Assembly: GCA_046328115.1 (NCBI GenBank)
Contig: JAXLXE010000001.1
Span: 2,728,001 to 2,792,000, forward strand
Origin: JAXLXE01 sp046328115
Lineage (GTDB): Bacteria; Chloroflexota; UBA6077; JACCZL01
DNA length: 64,000 nucleotides
Direction: 5' to 3'
This document shows, one piece after another, positions 1-7,515 of this stretch. A model generated the notes under the pieces. The model made no database searches, had not been told where the DNA came from, and saw only the letters and a program-made list of their open reading frames with translations. Within the stretch, counting starts at the first letter, position 1, and each line of letters begins with the position of its first letter. Made by a program: the position numbers and the translations under genes.

Positions 1-1
1 C

Positions 2-1453
2 GCTCGGGAGTTCTCCGGCGGCTGGCGCGCCAGGATCGCTCTGGCCAAGCTGCTCGTGCACTCGCCCGACCTGCTCTTGTTCGACGAACCCACCAACCAC
101 CTGGATCTCGCCGCCGTGGAGTGGCTCGAGAGCTACCTGCGCAACTCGCGCGCGGCCGCGATGGTCGTATCTCACGATCGACTGTTCCTCGACCGGGCCA
201 TGAACCGGACCATCGAGCTGGAGCGAGCAGCACTCACCGCCTACGCTGGCAGCTATAGCTACTACGTCCAGGAGAAGAACCGTCGCGCGGAGACCCAGCG
301 CGCCGCGTTTGAGCGGCAACAACGTGAGCTCGCTCGCCAGGAGCGGTTCATCGAGCGGTTCCGAGCCAAGGCGACGAAGGCCGCTCAGGTCAAGAGCCGT
401 GAAAAGATGCTCTCCAAGATCGAACGCCTCGAGGCCCCGCCGCCCGCGGTGGACACGATCGCGCTGAAGTTCCCGCCGGCCCGGCCCAGCAACCAGGAGG
501 TGCTGCGGCTGGAGAACGTCTCCAAAGCGTATGGCGAACGGCGTGTGCTGGATCGGGTAAGTCTCACGCTCGAGCGCGGGGAGCGTCTGGCACTGGTTGG
601 GCCGAACGGCGCGGGGAAGTCCACTCTACTGCGCTTGTTGGCGGGTGTCGAATCTCCGGATGGCGGCAGGCTGGATCTGGGGATTGGCGTCACCGCGGCC
701 TACTACGCCCAGGATCAGGCAGACGTGTTGGACGTGGGCAACACGGTGCTTGGTGAGCTGTCCGATCACGCCCCGCCCGGGTGGGGCGAGACCGCGCTCC
801 GCACCCTGCTCGGGCGATTCTGCTTCACCGGCGATGACGCGTACAAGCCCATCTCCGTCCTATCCGGCGGAGAACGCAGCCGACTCGCGATCGCGAAGCT
901 CCTTCTCCGCCCGGCGAATCTGCTGATCCTCGACGAGCCAACCAACCACCTGGACCTGGCCTCACGCGAGGAGTTGGAAAAAGCCATCAAGACGTTTGCG
1001 GGAGCCGTGGTGTTCGCTAGCCATGACCGCTACTTCATGGACCGCCTAGCCACGAAGGTGGGCGAGATCGGCGCAGGAGCGCTCCGCGTCTTCCTGGGGA
1101 ACTACACCGCGTATCGCGAGCAGGGGATTGCCGTTGGGGGCTCGCGACCGGCCGCGCCGGCCGCCCAGACGGCGGAAGCCCCGGCCCTGAAGCCACGCTC
1201 CACGGAATCACGCGGCGGCCGCCGCGAGCCGGAGCGAGCGGAGCGTGAGATGGGGAAGATTGAAGGTGAGCTGGACGCCCTGGCGCAGCGCCGAGCTGAG
1301 GTGGAGGCGGCGCTGGCGGATCCTGAGCACTACACGGCAGCAGGTCAAATCGAGGATCTGGCCACCGAGCACGCAGCGCTGGAGCAGCGCCGGGTTGAGC
1401 TAGAGTCGCGCTGGGAGGAGCTCTCCGAGATCGTGCTGGAGGCCAGCGCCTAG
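2..1453 (+). CDS. ABC-F family ATP-binding protein, 5' end missing
   Basis: This soluble tandem ABC ATPase has no membrane domain. ABC-F proteins of the Uup/EttA/YdiF type act on the ribosome. The frame is open from base 2, so the gene starts upstream of the window. The visible 483 residues begin at the first domain's signature motif FSGGWRAR (residues 4-11) and its Walker B with LLLFDEPTNHLD. A charged linker helix region follows at about 70-130. The second domain has Walker A GPNGAGKST (about 200), signature LSGGERSR (about 287) and LILDEPTNHLD. Residues 410-483 form a Glu/Arg-rich coiled coil like the Uup C-terminal domain. The first Walker A lies outside the window. The EQ2-type DEPTNHLD boxes fix the subfamily; the exact member (Uup or YdiF-like) is uncertain. 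Confidence 0.93.
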   Translation, partial: AREFSGGWRARIALAKLLVHSPDLLLFDEPTNHLDLAAVEWLESYLRNSRAAAMVVSHDRLFLDRAMNRTIELERAALTAYAGSYSYYVQEKNRRAETQRAAFERQQRELARQERFIERFRAKATKAAQVKSREKMLSKIERLEAPPPAVDTIALKFPPARPSNQEVLRLENVSKAYGERRVLDRVSLTLERGERLALVGPNGAGKSTLLRLLAGVESPDGGRLDLGIGVTAAYYAQDQADVLDVGNTVLGELSDHAPPGWGETALRTLLGRFCFTGDDAYKPISVLSGGERSRLAIAKLLLRPANLLILDEPTNHLDLASREELEKAIKTFAGAVVFASHDRYFMDRLATKVGEIGAGALRVFLGNYTAYREQGIAVGGSRPAAPAAQTAEAPALKPRSTESRGGRREPERAEREMGKIEGELDALAQRRAEVEAALADPEHYTAAGQIEDLATEHAALEQRRVELESRWEELSEIVLEASA

Positions 1454-1465
1454 CGGAGCGGTGAA

Positions 1466-1489
1466 GCGGGGCCCGAAGACGGGCCCCGC
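1466..1489. terminator. Bidirectional hairpin terminator between convergent genes
   Basis: A perfect 9-bp GC stem (GCGGGGCCC / GGGCCCCGC) closes a 6-base GAAGAC loop. It lies between the stop of the ABC-F gene at 1453 and the stop of the minus-strand aldolase gene at 1496. There is no clear T-tract, as is common at high GC. The position suggests it serves both genes. Confidence 0.7.
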
Positions 1490-1495
1490 CACACG

Positions 1496-2389
1496 TCAGA
1501 CCGGCATCGTGCGGCCGGAGTGCTTCCGACCGATCTCCGCGGCCGCCAGTCCGCTGGAGCCCGCGCAGATCCGCACACCCTCATCGATGCGGTCAGCGAC
1601 GTTCTCGGGCGAGACCGCCTCGAGAAACTTGATCCCGGAGGCCTTGACCGCCGCGAACACCCGGTTGCGGGCAGCCCACATCTCCGGCGGGTAGGGCGGA
1701 TCGTGGTTGTCCGCGTAGCCAAACGACATGCCCATGTCCCCCGGCCCCCACTCTGCAAACGCGAGGCCGGGCACCCGCAACGTGGCCTCGCAGTTGGCCA
1801 ACGCGCGCAGATTCTCGATCTTCACTCCCAGAAGCAGCTCACCGTCTGGGTTCAGCGGCCACGGCTCAGCCTTGGCCAGATAGTCGTGTACGGACACGCC
1901 CCAGACTCCAGCCGCGTGACGCTGTCCACCGTTCCCGCGACGGCCAACGCCCAGACCCTCACGCTCGCCCACGCCTTGCTTTTGGAACGAATAGCGGGCG
2001 CCCTCAACAAAGGCTCGCACTGCACCCGGGGTCTCGGCCGCGCAGAGCAGGACGCCGTGGATGCCAGTCGCCAGCACCTGCTTGATCATCCAGGCGTTGG
2101 CGCGCATCACGTACTCATCGGTAGCGTCCGTCGGCAAGGTGCAAATCACTGCTGGAGTGCGGTGCCCGCTGCGGGTGGGGCCGGCGTCCACAAGGCCCCG
2201 CATGAACTCGGAGAGCGCCGCCACGTCAAACGGGCCGTGCTCCATCTCGTAGTTGATAAAGTCCGCCCACGTCCCCGCCATCTTCTTGCCACCTTCGTAG
2301 CCCCGATCTCGCGGATCGTGGCCTACGCCGGTGTAATAGACGGGTTGGTCCTGGGCGAGCAGCTCGATTGCTCGGTTGATCCTTCCCAC
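1496..2389 (-). CDS. HpcH/HpaI aldolase family protein
   Basis: The protein is a (beta/alpha)8 class II aldolase of the HpcH/HpaI type, in which a divalent metal supports retro-aldol cleavage of 2-keto-3-deoxy (sugar) acids to pyruvate and an aldehyde. The family signature EWGPGDMGMSFGY is seen near residue 210, followed by a typical C-terminal helix region. Upstream, GELLLGVKIENLRA matches the strand with the metal-binding Glu. I chose the GTG at 2389 because AGGGAG sits 5 bases before it and the conserved fold starts right after; this gives 297 residues. An ATG at 2449 would add 20 residues with no ribosome site. The gene is convergent with the ABC-F gene and downstream of the glycosyltransferase. 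The substrate cannot be told from sequence. Confidence 0.85.
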   Translation of the reverse strand: MGRINRAIELLAQDQPVYYTGVGHDPRDRGYEGGKKMAGTWADFINYEMEHGPFDVAALSEFMRGLVDAGPTRSGHRTPAVICTLPTDATDEYVMRANAWMIKQVLATGIHGVLLCAAETPGAVRAFVEGARYSFQKQGVGEREGLGVGRRGNGGQRHAAGVWGVSVHDYLAKAEPWPLNPDGELLLGVKIENLRALANCEATLRVPGLAFAEWGPGDMGMSFGYADNHDPPYPPEMWAARNRVFAAVKASGIKFLEAVSPENVADRIDEGVRICAGSSGLAAAEIGRKHSGRTMPV

Positions 2390-2505
2390 GGATGTCTCCC
2401 TGGCGTATCGCCGGGGCCAGGGTACCACGAAACCGAGCATAGGGGACATACGACGCGCGAGTCGCTCCTTCGCAACGCCGCGACCGCGGTCGGCGCCGAA
2501 CCGGA

Positions 2506-3198
2506 CTACGGCCGCGGCCGCCAGCGAGCGTAGCGAAACGCGGTCTGGACCAGCTTAAAGCCGGCCAACACGGTACCCTTGAGCGTGCCGCCCACTTTTG
2601 AGCGTCCACCCGCACGCGGGCGATAGGGGACGTTCACCTGTTCAATGCGGTAGCCGGCGCGGGCGGCTTTGACAATCATCTCCGTGGTCCAGCCGTACGT
2701 CATTTCTTGCATTCCCAGCGCGGTCAGTCCCTCCCGGCGGATGGCTTTGAATGACGGTAAGTCTGCCAGGGGAGCACCCGTCAGACCGCCCACCAGCGCG
2801 GCGACTGCGCGGTTTCCCAGCCGCTGATGCAGAGGAAGCGCGTTCCGGGCACGGCTCAGGTCGCGGCAGCCCAGAACCAGATCCGCCTCATCCCGCAGGA
2901 TCGGCCCTACAACCCGACCAATCTCCCCGGGCGGATCGCTGTAGTCCCCATCAAAGAAGACCAGCACATCACCATCCGCCGCCTGGGCACCCTCCGCGCA
3001 CGCCGCGCCGTAGCCCCGACGCTGCTGTACGACAACGCGGGCACCGCACTTCGCCGCGATCTCACGCGTACCGTCAGTGCTTCCTCCATCCACGACCACG
3101 ATCTCGTGGCACTGACCCGGGGGCACCTCGCGCAGAACCCTCTCAATCACCTCAGCCTCGTTCCAGACGGGCACGATGCAGGTGACCCGATTGCTCAT
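2506..3198 (-). CDS. Family 2 glycosyltransferase (DPM1-like)
   Basis: This cytoplasmic GT-A transferase resembles dolichyl/polyprenyl-phosphate sugar transferases. The N-terminal strand CIVPVWNEAEVIERVL is followed by VVDGGSTDGT (about residues 35-44) and the metal-binding region FFDGDYSD (about 81-88). A later GYRIEQVNVPYRPR segment is typical of the DPM1/DpgS branch. At 230 residues it has the usual catalytic-domain length, with no membrane anchor of the kind GtrB has. Its ATG overlaps the stop of the upstream MFS gene by 4 bases (ATGA), so the two are translationally coupled. The acceptor is unknown; glycolipid or cell-envelope glycan synthesis is the general expectation. Confidence 0.9.
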   Translation of the reverse strand: MSNRVTCIVPVWNEAEVIERVLREVPPGQCHEIVVVDGGSTDGTREIAAKCGARVVVQQRRGYGAACAEGAQAADGDVLVFFDGDYSDPPGEIGRVVGPILRDEADLVLGCRDLSRARNALPLHQRLGNRAVAALVGGLTGAPLADLPSFKAIRREGLTALGMQEMTYGWTTEMIVKAARAGYRIEQVNVPYRPRAGGRSKVGGTLKGTVLAGFKLVQTAFRYARWRPRP

Positions 3199-4487
3199 CC
3201 GTGTCCGCGCCCAGTCGGTGGTACCTCCCCCGCCACCGGCACGAGGTCATCCTGGTCCCAACGATGTGGGCGATTGGACACCGGCCTGATGATGATCATG
3301 GAGATAACGATCATCACCAACAGACTCACCACGGCAACCGGTCGGCCGTAGCCCAGCCCGTCCACCACCGCCGACCACAGTAACGGCCCGAGGATGGCAG
3401 CGAAGCGGCCGACCATGGCGTACAGCCCGTAGAACTGCCCCAGGTAGCGGGGGGGCGAAAGCTGGAGCATGAGCGGGCGATCCGCCGCGACGAGACCGCC
3501 CAGCGAGAGCCCGGCCAATGGACCCGCGAGCCAGAAGAGCCAGCCCGGCCAGTTGAGGCCGCCAATGGCCGCGATCACGCCAAAGCAGACGGCCCAGACC
3601 CAGAGCACCACGTCCAGCGTGTTCTTGGCGCCGAAGCGATCCACGGCCACGCCCCACGCCAACCCGCCGACGATCGCGGCGGCGATGCCGGCCAGCAGCA
3701 GAAGCTGGGTTTCGCGCTCGCTGAACCCGGCCTCGTTCGTGACGTAGATGCCCATGAACGCGATCATGGTGTTGGCCGCGTCAGAGTAGAAGACGCGCCC
3801 GAGGAGAAACCGGCCCAGACCAGGGTAACGGCCTACCCGGCGTGTCGTCTGGGCCAGCTCGCCTAGCGCGGCACGCATGGCCGCCAGCCCGGGTCGGGTT
3901 GCATCTGGACGCGGCACCTCCCGCACCAGGAAGAAGCACGGCAATGAGAACAGCAAGAAGAGCACCGCTGTGAGCTCAAAGACGAGCGGTTTTGCCGTGG
4001 GATCGCGAGCCAGGATCGTCAGCCCCATGCCCACGCCGATGAACGATCCAATGTAGCCCACGCCCACGCCGATCCCGCCGATTCGTCCCCGCGTCTCAGG
4101 CGTGCTGACCGAAGGCAGGAGCGCGTCGTAGAAGATCAACCCTGCCTGATAGAAGTAGTTGGCCACGACGAAGAACGCGAGCGTCCAGTACAGGCCGCCT
4201 TGCCCCAAGAACGCCGTGAACGCCACGGCAACTACCGTCGTCACAACGAGCCAGGGCATCCGACGCCTGGCCTGATCTGACATAGCGCCAAGAAGCGGTG
4301 CCGTCACGAACATCAGCCCCATTGAGAGGCTGCTGGCCAGGCCGTAGTCTCGATCCAGGCCATCCATGTCGTTGACCACCCAGAGCGGGAGGTAGATGGA
4401 GATGATGTTGAAAGAGAACAGCGTGTTCGCCAGGTCGTAGAGCGCCCAGCCAGCCACCGCCACCCAGGAGATCCCAGCCGCCTTCAC
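3195..4487 (-). CDS. MFS transporter, UMF1/Atg22-like
   Basis: A 430-residue inner-membrane permease with about 12 hydrophobic segments. The N-terminal WALYDLANTLFSFNII is characteristic of the UMF1 (unknown major facilitator, Atg22-related) branch of the major facilitator superfamily. The A-motif-like loop GAMSDQARRR lies between TM2 and TM3 (about residue 67). The start is GTG at 4487; a GGAGG lies rather far upstream, so a slightly different start is possible. It is transcribed first in a two-gene unit with the glycosyltransferase (ATGA overlap). The substrate is unknown; lipid-linked or sugar-derived solutes would fit the partner, but that is inference. Confidence 0.85.
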   Translation of the reverse strand: MKAAGISWVAVAGWALYDLANTLFSFNIISIYLPLWVVNDMDGLDRDYGLASSLSMGLMFVTAPLLGAMSDQARRRMPWLVVTTVVAVAFTAFLGQGGLYWTLAFFVVANYFYQAGLIFYDALLPSVSTPETRGRIGGIGVGVGYIGSFIGVGMGLTILARDPTAKPLVFELTAVLFLLFSLPCFFLVREVPRPDATRPGLAAMRAALGELAQTTRRVGRYPGLGRFLLGRVFYSDAANTMIAFMGIYVTNEAGFSERETQLLLLAGIAAAIVGGLAWGVAVDRFGAKNTLDVVLWVWAVCFGVIAAIGGLNWPGWLFWLAGPLAGLSLGGLVAADRPLMLQLSPPRYLGQFYGLYAMVGRFAAILGPLLWSAVVDGLGYGRPVAVVSLLVMIVISMIIIRPVSNRPHRWDQDDLVPVAGEVPPTGRGHG

Positions 4488-4574
4488 GCCGTTCGCACCC
4501 GCCTCCAGCTACTCACGCTCGCGGCGAACTGTCGCCCACGGCGCGGGACAAGTCAAGCGTGGAGGGACTATCCT

Positions 4575-4991
4575 GTGGCACGGCCACTCTACAGTGGCCA
4601 GGTTCCGCAAACCTCGGCCCCTGGAGCGCCCGTGTTCGCCTATCACCTGGTAGCCCGAGATGACCTGAAGGGCTGGGACACCCGCTCAGACTACGTTCCG
4701 AAGGCCTTCGCCGCTGATGGGTTCATCCACTGCACGCGGGGAATGGACGCCGTGGTGGACACGGCCAATCGCTACTATCGCGATGACCCGCGCGAGTACG
4801 TGGTGCTGATGATCGACATGTATCGCATCGCCGCGCCGGTGCGCTATGAGGACCCTGATGAGCGGTATCCGCACATCCACGGTCCACTAAACTCGGATGC
4901 CGTGTTCGGGCTGTTGAAGGTCGATCGAGCCACCGATGGGACCTTCCTCGAGGTGAGCTCCGATCCGGCTGGTGTCGTAGCGGAAGACTAG
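4575..4991 (+). CDS. DUF952 family protein
   Basis: A 138-residue cytoplasmic protein. The DUF952 hallmarks are all present: FAYHLV near residue 22, Y-x-P followed by DGFIHCT near 48-54, VLMIDMYRI, and the PHIHGPLNSDAVFGLLKV block near 102-118. The family has no established enzyme activity; its fold is reported to resemble ADP-ribose-binding or transferase-like proteins, which does not prove a function. The GTG start at 4575 has GGAGGGA with a 7-base gap. The gene is divergent from the MFS gene and likely a single-gene transcript. Confidence 0.85.
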   Translation: MARPLYSGQVPQTSAPGAPVFAYHLVARDDLKGWDTRSDYVPKAFAADGFIHCTRGMDAVVDTANRYYRDDPREYVVLMIDMYRIAAPVRYEDPDERYPHIHGPLNSDAVFGLLKVDRATDGTFLEVSSDPAGVVAED

Positions 4992-5014
4992 GTCGCTGAC
5001 AGGCAAGCACGCCC

Positions 5015-5035
5015 TTCTGTCACGCCGCGCGTCAC
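5015..5035. terminator. Imperfect hairpin after the DUF952 gene
   Basis: An imperfect inverted repeat (CTGTCACGC / GCGTCACAG, 8 of 9 pairs) with a 3-base spacer lies about 20 bases after the stop at 4991. No T-run follows. It may be a weak terminator or an operator for the next gene. Confidence 0.35.
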
Positions 5036-5172
5036 AGACGCGCACACATCGCTCGATCGGGACACCTTCCGTCTAATAGTTGCGGATTCGTAGCTTCCGT
5101 CCGTCTTACGGTGACCATGCCAGGAGCCCAGCAGAGGGCTGCTGACACTGGGAGCGCCAGGACGGAGGGCGG

Positions 5173-6366
5173 ATGAAACGAGGACTAGGTAACACACTGA
5201 CGGCGTTGGTGGTGACGCTTGCCACGCTCGTCGGAACGGTAGACCAGGCGCACGGCCAAAGCTCCAACATCTCCACCACGAGCCTTTCACAGGGCCTCAC
5301 ACCCGCCGACCTGGTGAGCACCCTGGTGGGCGGCAACAGCCTCAGCGTGAGCAATGTCACGTACGCCGGGCACCCGCTCGCAGCAGGCCGGTTCACGGCA
5401 CCAGCCAACATCATCGGCTTTCCAAGCGGCATCGTGCTGTGCTCGGGGGCGATTTCCAGCACCGCGGGCCCCAACACCGCGGACAACACCACCACGTCGT
5501 TCACCACGGCCGGGGACTCCAGTCTAGAGCAAGCCATCGGCGTACCACCGGGTACGACGTTCGACGGAGCCGTGCTGGAATTTGACTTCATCCCAACCGC
5601 GACGCCGCTGACGTTCAGCTACGTCTTTGGCTCCGAGGAATACAACGAGTTCGTGAACTCGCAGTTCAACGACACGTTTGGCTTCTTCCTCAACGGGTCA
5701 AACGTGGCGATCATCCCCGGCACGAACGTGCCGGTGGCGATCAATAACGTCAACGGCGGCAACCCGCTGGGCACCAACGCTAGCCGGTCGCAGTACTACC
5801 GCAACAACGCCCTGCCGAACGCCAGCATCAACACGCAGCTTGATGGCCTGACGGTAGTCTTCCAGGTCAACGCTCCCGTGACGCTGAACGTGGTCAACCA
5901 CATCAAACTGGCGATAGCCGACACCAGCGATCGGATCCTGGATTCCTGCGTCTTCATGCAGCAGGGCTCGTTCAACGCCAACCTGCCATCGCCCGGCACC
6001 GGTGGCACGGACGTAGACAAGAGCGACCCCAAGCCCAAGAAGCTGACTGAGGAGCAGAAGCAGCAGAAGTCACGCACCGACACCAGCAGCCTGGACGACA
6101 CCCGGATCGAGGGCAACGTCCTCGAGGTACGCTGCTCAAGGAGCGACGACGCCGAATTCGACGTGCAGAAGCCCAAGGACACACCCTACATCGTGGTCGG
6201 CAACCGCGACGGCCCGGTGCAGGTGCGGCTGTACGAGGACGCTAAGAACGCTTGTAAGTCCGCTAAGGCCGGCGACTACCTGAAGGGCGATGGAGAGAAG
6301 GACAACGAGCAGCTCTTTGACGCCTCCGGAATAAAGCTGTACCGCAACGGCGATAAGGTGAAGTAG
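5173..6366 (+). CDS. Secreted choice-of-anchor L domain protein with OB-like tail
   Basis: A 397-residue exported protein. Residues 1-29 form a signal peptide (basic MKRGLGN, hydrophobic core, cleavage near AHG-QS). Residues 35-270 match the choice-of-anchor L domain: LTPADLVSTLVG, IGFPSGIVLCSG, FDGAVLEFDFIP, the hallmark YVFGSEEYNEFVNS, and HIKLAIADTSD near the end. Unusually, the domain is followed by a charged linker (KPKKLTEEQKQQKS) and about 90 residues beginning EGNVLEVRC that look like a small OB-fold (VQVRLYED, GDYLKGDGEKD). No sorting anchor or membrane helix follows. The ATG has a GGAGGGCGG ribosome site. It is monocistronic with its own terminator. Choice-of-anchor domains are found in surface proteins; adhesion or matrix roles are guesses. 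Confidence 0.85.
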   Translation: MKRGLGNTLTALVVTLATLVGTVDQAHGQSSNISTTSLSQGLTPADLVSTLVGGNSLSVSNVTYAGHPLAAGRFTAPANIIGFPSGIVLCSGAISSTAGPNTADNTTTSFTTAGDSSLEQAIGVPPGTTFDGAVLEFDFIPTATPLTFSYVFGSEEYNEFVNSQFNDTFGFFLNGSNVAIIPGTNVPVAINNVNGGNPLGTNASRSQYYRNNALPNASINTQLDGLTVVFQVNAPVTLNVVNHIKLAIADTSDRILDSCVFMQQGSFNANLPSPGTGGTDVDKSDPKPKKLTEEQKQQKSRTDTSSLDDTRIEGNVLEVRCSRSDDAEFDVQKPKDTPYIVVGNRDGPVQVRLYEDAKNACKSAKAGDYLKGDGEKDNEQLFDASGIKLYRNGDKVK

Positions 6367-6395
6367 CCTCACAACCCCCCGTCCGTCCCCCCCAA

Positions 6396-6423
6396 CGGCC
6401 CGGTGCAACGGCGCACCGGGCCG
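6396..6423 (+). terminator. Rho-independent-type terminator
   Basis: A perfect 11-bp stem (CGGCCCGGTGC / GCACCGGGCCG) with a 6-base loop begins 30 bases after the choice-of-anchor L gene stop and is followed by CTTCCATTTCT. It separates that gene from the carbohydrate operon that begins at 6506. Confidence 0.85.
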
Positions 6424-6505
6424 CTTCCATTTCTCGGCGGTTCGGCCCCCGGGGCATTAGACGCCCGCCGCCAGGGGTGAGTACAGTCACCGCCGGGAGG
6501 GCCCG

Positions 6506-7483
6506 ATGCCTGCGATCCGTAGCGTGCTATCGACCGTGTCGTGGTCCCAGGACTACGTGGACCGACTCCGCGAGTGCCTGGGCGCCGAGGAGTTCGTCCA
6601 CACCAACGACCCGCGCGAGATCGACCGCGCGCTCCAGCGGGCGGACGTCGCCATACTGCGCGGCGACCTCGACGAACGCCATCTCGACGCGCCCGAGATT
6701 CGCTGGATCCACTGCGACCACGCCGGACTCAACAAGTCCGCCCGGCCGGCCGTATTCGAGCGGGGTCTGCTGGTGACCAGCTCCAGCGGCCGCTCTGGGC
6801 CGGCGCTTGCCGAACACGCAATGTTCTTCATGCTGCTACACGCCTACCGCTACACCCGCCTGCTGCAGGCGCAGCGCGACCACCAGTGGCGGTACGAGGG
6901 CATTGACGACTCCCGAGCGTTGATCGGGCGCACCGTGGGCATCATCGGCCTCGGCAACACCGGCCGCGAGCTTGCCACACGCGCCAAGGCGTTTGGCATG
7001 CGCGTGCTCGCCTACCGGCGTCGCGCGGAGTCCGCCCCGGGTGTCGATCGGCTCTACGCCGCTTCGCGCGGCGAGACCATCGACGAGCTGCTCCGTGAGA
7101 GCGACTTCGTAGTGTTGGCCACGCCGCTCTCTGACGCCACCCATCACCTCATCGGAACGCGCGAGCTGGGACTCATGAAGACATCCGCCGTGCTCGTGAA
7201 CATGGCCCGTGGAGGCGTGGTTGACGAGTCGGCGCTGCTCGACGCGCTCCGTGCCGGCACGATCGCCGGCGCCGGCCTGGACGTGTTCGCCACGGAGCCG
7301 CTGCCGGCCGACAGCCCCGTTTGGGACACGCCCAATCTGCTGGTGACACCCCACGCCACGCCTCAGGTACCGGACCGCACCGAGAGGTCGCTCCAAATCA
7401 TCAGCGAGAACGCGCGCCACTATCGGGCCGGAGAGCCAATGATCAACCAGCTCGTGCCCGAGGATGTGTACACCCGCGGCTAG
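6506..7483 (+). CDS. D-2-hydroxyacid dehydrogenase (NAD-dependent)
   Basis: A 325-residue cytoplasmic oxidoreductase that interconverts 2-keto acids and D-2-hydroxyacids (glyoxylate/hydroxypyruvate reductase-like). The nucleotide-binding site TVGIIGLGNTG lies at about 142-152. The catalytic triad is visible: Arg in NMARGGVVDE (about 235), Glu in DVFATEPLP (about 264) and His in TPHAT (about 282). The N-terminal substrate domain ends with the conserved SGRSGPALAEHAMFFML helix. GGGAGGG precedes the ATG. Only 32 bases separate it from the next gene, a glycosidase, and the order continues into a sugar transporter, so a role in sugar-derived acid metabolism is likely. The precise substrate is not evident. 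Confidence 0.93.
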   Translation: MPAIRSVLSTVSWSQDYVDRLRECLGAEEFVHTNDPREIDRALQRADVAILRGDLDERHLDAPEIRWIHCDHAGLNKSARPAVFERGLLVTSSSGRSGPALAEHAMFFMLLHAYRYTRLLQAQRDHQWRYEGIDDSRALIGRTVGIIGLGNTGRELATRAKAFGMRVLAYRRRAESAPGVDRLYAASRGETIDELLRESDFVVLATPLSDATHHLIGTRELGLMKTSAVLVNMARGGVVDESALLDALRAGTIAGAGLDVFATEPLPADSPVWDTPNLLVTPHATPQVPDRTERSLQIISENARHYRAGEPMINQLVPEDVYTRG

Positions 7484-7515
7484 CATGCGCGCCGCCGATT
7501 CGTGAGGTGAGCTCG

